Origin: Candidatus Cloacimonadota bacterium
GTDB lineage: Bacteria > Cloacimonadota > Cloacimonadia > JGIOTU-2
Assembly (NCBI GenBank): GCA_014382685.1
Contig: JACNJG010000111.1
Location: forward strand, 1 to 9,889
Reading direction: 5' to 3'
Length of the DNA stretch: 9,889 nt
Position numbers and translations under genes: made by a program. How positions within the stretch are numbered: the first letter of the stretch is position 1; each line of letters starts with the position of its first letter. Positions 5,760 to 9,889 of this stretch are shown here, piece after piece. A model generated the notes under the pieces. The model was given only the letters and a program-made list of their open reading frames with translations, was not told the DNA's origin and did no database searches.

Positions 5760-6937
5760 AGAACATATTCTTTCGGAAGTACAATGTCAGAGATCGGAAC
5801 AATTTTGATGTTGTCACCTTCGAGATTTTTCAGTATCTGTTTCAGTTCTTCAAGACTGCTTTTTCTGGCATGGGTAATAGCAATGATCTTGTCTTTTCGT
5901 AGAGCGAGATTCAGAATATTTTCTGTTTTTGCTGTAACCCTATCAGAATATTCTCCGGAATCGAGAAAGATATCTCTCTGACAGGTCGGAACTTCCATAT
6001 CTTCTGCAAGAGTATAAGCCACAGACTTTGCCGAAGTGCGGCTGTCAAAGAAGCACATGTCATTAGCTTTCAGAATCTCAAGAACCGGTCTCATGACATA
6101 CTCATGCTGGGTGGCAAGTGAACCCATATGATTATTCACGCCGACGCACAGGGGAAGCTGTTTGATGAACTTTTTCATTCTTTTCTTTATTTCATTTTCA
6201 GTTAGATCGACATAGATCGCATTCTTGCCCGGGTCATCTTTCGGATAAGTTTCCGGCTCCATAGGCACATGTATAATGGTTTCCCTGCCTTGATTATATG
6301 CTTTTTGCATCACCTCTTCACTGTAGGAAAGATCGGGAAGAATGGCAAAAGTGATCGATTTGTTCAGGGCAAGAAATTCATCAAGCAATGGTCCGCTGAA
6401 ATACCCGAAATCATCAATAACGATAGAGAGTTCTGTGATCTTGTCATAGAGACCGCTCGTGTCATTTTTTAAAATGAGTATGTAATACTGCTTTGCTGCA
6501 GGATCAAAAATTTCCATCTCGATCTTGCTGCCGTCATCGGATTCGCTCACATTCAGTATCTGGCCGCCCTTTTCTTCGACCTTATCCGTGATGAAGATAT
6601 TGCTGATCGTTAAGCTGAGCTGATTTGAATTTATCGTTATTTCTTTGTAGATTTTATCATCTATTTTATATGTTTTGATGAACTTATCGGGTATCTCAAG
6701 ACGTTTGAGGGCATAATCAATAATGTCGCCGACTCCCTGCACCTCAGTAGTTTCTTCAGTGATAATAAGGGTGTCGTCTTTAGGTGTGGTTTTTAGTGAG
6801 ATAACTACTTGCCAGATGAAGAAAACAATGATAATAAAAACGGCGATGATCAATAGACCCTTGAATTTTAAGAGAGCGTTTTCTTCTTTCTTTTTTGAAG
6901 TTTTCTTCTTATATCGTTTGCGTTGATTATTTGCCAT
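5756..6937 (-). CDS. Divergent polysaccharide deacetylase family protein (YibQ-like)
   Basis: This is a membrane-anchored envelope protein of the divergent polysaccharide deacetylase family (YibQ/DUF610), whose substrate is not established. Of 393 residues, 1-20 are highly basic, about 27-47 form one membrane segment (LLIIAVFIIIVFFIW), and 50-165 form a separate exported alpha/beta region. The deacetylase-like domain runs from about 168. It shows SIVIDDFGY (Asp175, Asp176), HVPMEP (His223), GVNNHMGS (His270), FDSRTSAKSVA (297-307) and a late ITHAR (His356), the conserved points of the family. The N-terminus fits a signal anchor with the enzyme outside the cytoplasmic membrane. It is the first gene of the operon and overlaps uppP by 4 bases, which agrees with a role in cell-wall or surface-polymer processing. 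No Shine-Dalgarno sequence precedes the ATG. Confidence 0.9.
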   Translation of the reverse strand: MANNQRKRYKKKTSKKKEENALLKFKGLLIIAVFIIIVFFIWQVVISLKTTPKDDTLIITEETTEVQGVGDIIDYALKRLEIPDKFIKTYKIDDKIYKEITINSNQLSLTISNIFITDKVEEKGGQILNVSESDDGSKIEMEIFDPAAKQYYILILKNDTSGLYDKITELSIVIDDFGYFSGPLLDEFLALNKSITFAILPDLSYSEEVMQKAYNQGRETIIHVPMEPETYPKDDPGKNAIYVDLTENEIKKRMKKFIKQLPLCVGVNNHMGSLATQHEYVMRPVLEILKANDMCFFDSRTSAKSVAYTLAEDMEVPTCQRDIFLDSGEYSDRVTAKTENILNLALRKDKIIAITHARKSSLEELKQILKNLEGDNIKIVPISDIVLPKEYVL

Positions 6938-6963
6938 GTAGACTTAAAATGGACAGTGCTATT

Positions 6964-6988
6964 TCTTTGTCAAAATTATTGACAAAGA
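6964..6988. promoter_or_regulatory. Perfect inverted repeat, candidate operator
   Basis: The arms tctttgtcaa (6964-6973) and ttgacaaaga (6979-6988) are perfect inverses around aatta. The symmetry and the 15-base centre-to-centre spacing of TTGTCAA/TTGACAA suit a dimeric regulator, although the same sequence could form a hairpin. It begins 27 bases upstream of the yibQ-like start and ends 173 bases before the por start. No T-run follows it. Confidence 0.45.
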
Positions 6989-7151
6989 TTTGGACGGACT
7001 TGAAGTCTGCTTAACGAAACATGAATGGAATTTGTTTTTTTGCATGGTTAATATTAATGTCTTGCGTTGCTTTTTTCTCAATAACACACAAAGCATAGAT
7101 TGCAGTTTTGTTCGGAAGAACACAATTTTTCACAAAATATATAAAACATGT

Positions 7152-7159
7152 AGGAGGAA
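7152..7159 (+). promoter_or_regulatory. Shine-Dalgarno that fixes the porG start
   Basis: The sequence aggaggaa sits 2 bases before the ATG at 7162 (the aggagg core is 4 bases away). The frame is open further upstream to an ATG at 7108, but that start has no Shine-Dalgarno sequence and would add 18 residues unlike the family. The internal start is therefore preferred. Confidence 0.85.
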
Positions 7160-7161
7160 GC

Positions 7162-7713
7162 ATGATTGAAATCCGTATGCATGGCCGTGGTGGCCAGGGA
7201 GCGGTCAAAGCTTCTTTTGTGCTGGCTGAAGCTGCTTTCCAGGGTGGAAAGTATGTTCAAGCATTTCCTCGATTCGGTGTTGAGCGGCGTGGTGCGCCAG
7301 TAGAAGCCTTCACCCGGATTGACGATAAGCCGGTACAGATTCGATCACAAATTTATTACCCGGATGGTGTAATTGTACTCGATCCGACATTGATAGAAGT
7401 AGTCGATGTTACCAAGGGTTTGAAGAAAGGCGGGTGGATATTGATCAATTCTAATAAGAAACCTGATTTTTTTGACTTTGGTGATGACTATAAGGTTTAC
7501 ACTGTTGATGCGACTGAAATTGCAGTTCAAAACAGACTTGGTTCCCGGACAGCTCCCATTGTGAACACCGCGATCGTGGGTGCCTTTGCAAAGCTCACCG
7601 GTATTGTTACCATCGATGCGGTTTTTAAAGGAATTGATAGTTCTATTCCCCGATTTCAGGAAGAAAACAAGAATGCTGCTAAGCAAGCTTATGACTCAAT
7701 AGCGAGCGGATAG
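7162..7713 (+). CDS. porG: Pyruvate-type ferredoxin oxidoreductase, gamma subunit
   Basis: The gamma subunit is part of the complex that oxidatively decarboxylates pyruvate or a related 2-oxoacid to the acyl-CoA and passes electrons to ferredoxin, or runs in reverse; this domain contributes to CoA binding. The protein is 183 residues, standard for PorG. It has MIEIRMHGRGGQG at the N-terminus (GRGGQG, 8-13), then AFPRFGVERRGAPVEAFTRI (34-53), the block that marks POR-type gamma chains, and NTAIVGAFAKLTGI near the C-terminus. It is the first gene of a four-subunit operon on the plus strand, and porD starts 13 bases after its stop. An alternative ATG at 7108 is rejected because of the Shine-Dalgarno sequence at 7152-7159. 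Confidence 0.95.
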   Translation: MIEIRMHGRGGQGAVKASFVLAEAAFQGGKYVQAFPRFGVERRGAPVEAFTRIDDKPVQIRSQIYYPDGVIVLDPTLIEVVDVTKGLKKGGWILINSNKKPDFFDFGDDYKVYTVDATEIAVQNRLGSRTAPIVNTAIVGAFAKLTGIVTIDAVFKGIDSSIPRFQEENKNAAKQAYDSIASG

Positions 7714-7714
7714 A

Positions 7715-7719
7715 AAGGA
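7715..7719 (+). promoter_or_regulatory. Shine-Dalgarno that fixes the porD start
   Basis: The sequence aagga lies 7 bases before the ATG at 7727, an ordinary distance. A GTG two codons earlier (7721) is only one base away from it and is not a likely start. Confidence 0.7.
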
Positions 7720-7726
7720 TGTGAAT

Positions 7727-8032
7727 ATGGTTATTAAATTTCAAAAAAATGATAAGCCGGTTATTATTACTGGTGCGAAAGATATGCCTCCGATGGGTGC
7801 TGCGCTTGGTTCGATGCTTCAGAATAAAACAGGCAGCTGGCGAAATGTCCGCCCTATCATCGATTACGATAAGTGTATAAAATGTTTTATCTGCTGGAAA
7901 GTTTGTCCCGAACCTGCGATCAAGATCGTGGATGAACTTCCGGTCATCGATTATGATTATTGCAAAGGGTGTCTTATGTGTGCGGAAGAATGCCCCAAAG
8001 ATGCAATTGATTTCGAAAAGGAGGGCAAATGA
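7727..8032 (+). CDS. porD: Pyruvate-type ferredoxin oxidoreductase, delta subunit (2[4Fe-4S])
   Basis: The delta subunit is the ferredoxin-like chain that carries electrons away from the active site of the complex. The protein has 101 residues. An N-terminal arm of about 45 residues contains TGSWRNVRPIIDYDKC, the usual lead-in of PorD. Two complete cluster motifs CxxCxxCxxxCP follow, with Cys50, 53, 56, 60 and Cys79, 82, 85, 89. All eight cysteines are present, so two [4Fe-4S] clusters are expected. Its stop overlaps the porA start by 4 bases (ATGA), and the porA Shine-Dalgarno sequence aaggaggg (8018-8025) lies inside its end. GTG at 7721 is the only rival start. Confidence 0.95.
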   Translation: MVIKFQKNDKPVIITGAKDMPPMGAALGSMLQNKTGSWRNVRPIIDYDKCIKCFICWKVCPEPAIKIVDELPVIDYDYCKGCLMCAEECPKDAIDFEKEGK

Positions 8033-9177
8033 AAAAGACAATGATGGGTAACTATGCAGCTTCCTGGGGTGCACAGCTTGCTCGAGTGCAAGTAATTGCC
8101 GCATATCCGATCACACCCCAGACGCTTATTGTTGAAAAATTATCAGATATCGTTGCTGACGGTGACCTTGATGCGAAATTCATCAAAGTGGAGTCAGAAC
8201 ATTCTGCTATGGCGGCTTGTATTGGTGCTTCTGCAACCGGTGCACGGGCATATACTGCAACGAGTGCTCAGGGCTTGGCTCTTATGCATGAAATGCTTCA
8301 CTGGGCAGGGCTCGCAAGACTGCCGATAGTAATGACCAATGTGAACAGAGCAATGGCTCCGGGCTGGTCGATCTGGGCAGACCAGAATGACAGTCTCTCT
8401 CAAAGAGATACCGGATGGATGCAGATATATGCTTCAAGCGCACAGGAAATATTAGATTCGACACTTATAGCATATAAAGTAAGTGAGAAAGTATTACTGC
8501 CGACGCTCATTTCCTTCGATGCCTTCTTCCTTTCACACACAATGGAAGTGGTTGATATGCCGGACATCGAATTGGTTGATAAATACCTTCCCCCGTATAA
8601 ACCCGATTACAAAATGGATGTGAATGATCCCCGTTCTTTTGGCGCTCTCACAGACGAACAGTATTATTATGAATTCCGCTATAAGATGCAGGAAGCTATG
8701 GACGAAGCAGTCGATATTATCAAAGAAGCCGGCAAAGAATATGAAAAAATTACAGGCAGATTGTATGATCTGATCCATCCGTACAGATGTGAAGATGCAG
8801 ATATGATACTTGTTACTTCGGGAACTATCGCAGATACAACAAATGTTGCTGTTGATGAACTTCGTGCAGAAGGTAAGAAGGTCGGTAATCTTCGCATCCG
8901 CGTGATCCGCCCCTATCCAAAGAAGGAAATTCTGGAAGTGGTCAAGGGTGTGAAAAAACTTGCTGTAATCGACAGGAACATCTCACCAGGTTATTCAGGC
9001 ATTTTCTCGCAGGAATTGAAATCTGCTTTATATAATGAAGTAGATATTCCAGTGCGTTCCTATATCGCAGGACTTGGCGGACGTGATGTAAAAATAGAGG
9101 ATATTAAAGATATGGCAAATGATGCACTCAAAAATGATGCTCCAAATGATCTAATATGGAAAGGAGTCAAACTATGA
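8029..9177 (+). CDS. porA: Pyruvate-type ferredoxin oxidoreductase, alpha subunit
   Basis: The alpha subunit forms the pyrimidine-binding half of the thiamine diphosphate site together with beta. In 382 residues it shows YPITPQ (26-31), ESEHSAM (55-61), GARAYTATSAQGLALM (71-86), then NRAMAPGWSIWADQND (106-121) and RDTGW (126-130). This arrangement is closest to pyruvate-type alpha chains as I know them, though a 2-ketoisovalerate or other oxoacid enzyme is not excluded. The second domain has ILVTSGTIADT and IRVIRPYP, and the C-terminal part has AVIDRNISPGYSG. The length is normal for the separate-subunit enzyme. It is preceded by aaggaggg at 8018-8025 and overlaps both neighbours by 4 bases, which indicates coupled translation of equal amounts of subunits. 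Confidence 0.95.
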   Translation: MKKTMMGNYAASWGAQLARVQVIAAYPITPQTLIVEKLSDIVADGDLDAKFIKVESEHSAMAACIGASATGARAYTATSAQGLALMHEMLHWAGLARLPIVMTNVNRAMAPGWSIWADQNDSLSQRDTGWMQIYASSAQEILDSTLIAYKVSEKVLLPTLISFDAFFLSHTMEVVDMPDIELVDKYLPPYKPDYKMDVNDPRSFGALTDEQYYYEFRYKMQEAMDEAVDIIKEAGKEYEKITGRLYDLIHPYRCEDADMILVTSGTIADTTNVAVDELRAEGKKVGNLRIRVIRPYPKKEILEVVKGVKKLAVIDRNISPGYSGIFSQELKSALYNEVDIPVRSYIAGLGGRDVKIEDIKDMANDALKNDAPNDLIWKGVKL

Positions 9178-9889
9178 GATTAACAATTCCGGAACACGAA
9201 ATAATGACTCCCGGCCACCTTGCTTGCCAGGGATGTGGCGGTTCACTTGCGATGCGCTATGCACTAAAAGTATTTGGCAAAGATACAATGCTTTCTATTC
9301 CCGCCTGTTGCTGGGCAGTGATAGATGGTCCATTTCCTTATACTTCCGTGAACGTACCTCTCTTTCATACTGCCTTTGAGACTGCTGCAATTATGGCATC
9401 AGGAATAAAGGCAGGTCTTATGGTGCAGGGAAAAGATACTACAAATGTAGTTGCATTTGCTGGAGATGGCGGCACTTTTGATATTGGCATACAGGCAATT
9501 TCCGGTGCAGCAGAAAGAAATGATGATATTACCTATATCGTGTATGATAATGAAGCATATATGAACACAGGTATTCAGCGCAGTTCTGCAACTCCTCATG
9601 GTGCATGGACAACTACTACTCCTGTAAAGCACTACAAGAAAGGTCCGAAGAAGAACATGGCTGAGATCATGGCTGCTCATCGCATTCCATACACTGCAAC
9701 TGCATCAGTGGGATACCCGGAAGATTTCTGCAAGAAACTTGAGAAAGCAAAGAATACGAAAGGTTTCAAATTCATCCATGTGCTTGCACCATGTCCCACG
9801 GGCTGGAAGTATGACCCGAAATATACTATCAAATTAGCAAAGCTCGTGGTTCAGACAAATTACTTCCCGCTCTATGAAATTATTGATGG
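9174..9889 (+). CDS. porB: Pyruvate-type ferredoxin oxidoreductase, beta subunit (3' end outside window)
   Basis: The beta subunit binds the diphosphate of thiamine diphosphate and the proximal [4Fe-4S] cluster. The visible 238 codons begin at an ATG overlapping the porA TGA by 4 bases, with aaggag at 9161-9166. Cys18 and Cys21 (LACQGCGG), Cys45/46 and Cys207 (APCPTGW) provide the expected cluster ligands. The cofactor motif GDGGTFDIG (97-105) and YDNEAYMNTG (124-133) are intact. The family is usually a little over 300 residues, so roughly 70 are missing beyond base 9889. It completes a G-D-A-B operon. The frame is clean, with no sign of damage. Confidence 0.95.
   Translation, partial: MRLTIPEHEIMTPGHLACQGCGGSLAMRYALKVFGKDTMLSIPACCWAVIDGPFPYTSVNVPLFHTAFETAAIMASGIKAGLMVQGKDTTNVVAFAGDGGTFDIGIQAISGAAERNDDITYIVYDNEAYMNTGIQRSSATPHGAWTTTTPVKHYKKGPKKNMAEIMAAHRIPYTATASVGYPEDFCKKLEKAKNTKGFKFIHVLAPCPTGWKYDPKYTIKLAKLVVQTNYFPLYEIID

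Larger units (their letters stand above)
6938..7161. promoter_or_regulatory. Divergent promoter region between the yibQ-like and por operons
   Basis: The two operons diverge from this 224-base AT-rich gap, so promoters for both must lie here or nearby. On the minus strand, a consensus TTGACA (6973-6968) stands 17 bases before ATTTTA (6950-6945), which is a weak -10. If used, it would start transcription almost at the ATG at 6937, giving a near-leaderless message. For the por side I find only AT-rich candidates, such as taatat at 7049-7054 and tataaa at 7140-7145, without a convincing -35. Confidence 0.35.

Noticed and set aside
7108..7161. An 18-residue N-terminal extension of porG from an ATG at 7108
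   Set aside because: There is no Shine-Dalgarno sequence before 7108, whereas aggaggaa stands directly before the ATG at 7162, where the family's MIEIRMHGRGGQG begins.
7679..9680. Several 60-141 codon minus-strand frames across the por operon
   Set aside because: They are antisense to four genes with intact family motifs and tight coupling, and none shows a start signal or a plausible protein.

Overview
The window joins an AT-rich accessory patch (about 1-1376) to two operons of ordinary housekeeping and energy genes (1823-9889). The core genes suggest an anaerobic or fermentative bacterium. There is a four-subunit pyruvate-type ferredoxin oxidoreductase, an undecaprenyl-diphosphatase, a divergent (YibQ-type) polysaccharide deacetylase and a deoxynucleoside kinase of the type frequent in the FCB/Bacteroidota-like lineages. 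A Cloacimonadota-like or other FCB-group organism is my guess; the sequence alone does not prove it.

Region by region: (1) 1-1376, plus strand, very AT-rich: the C-terminal part of an unrecognised protein, then a 112-residue protein of four 20-residue repeats plus a degenerate fifth that resembles beta-flower proteins, then a 197-residue unrecognised protein with a possible but unproven nuclease-like core. (2) 1377-1822: a non-coding, structure-rich junction with several hairpins. It carries a second, displaced copy of the last 22 codons and the downstream flank of the deoxynucleoside kinase gene. (3) 1823-6937, minus strand: a compact six-gene operon transcribed yibQ-like -> uppP -> scpB -> holA -> era -> dNK, in which neighbours overlap by 1 to 8 bases or sit 3 bases apart. 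It combines envelope lipid recycling, chromosome segregation, replication clamp loading, ribosome maturation and nucleotide salvage. (4) 6938-7161: a divergent intergenic region with a perfect 10-bp-arm inverted repeat. (5) 7162-9889, plus strand: porG-porD-porA-porB (porB cut by the window edge), each with a good Shine-Dalgarno sequence. The product is a complex that interconverts pyruvate (or a related 2-oxoacid) and acetyl-CoA using ferredoxin.

No complete novel system is demonstrable here. The most informative places are the junction at 1377-1894, where a recent duplication of the kinase gene's 3' end brackets about 305 bases of hairpin-rich DNA next to the AT-rich foreign-looking genes, and the small repeat protein with its two unknown neighbours.
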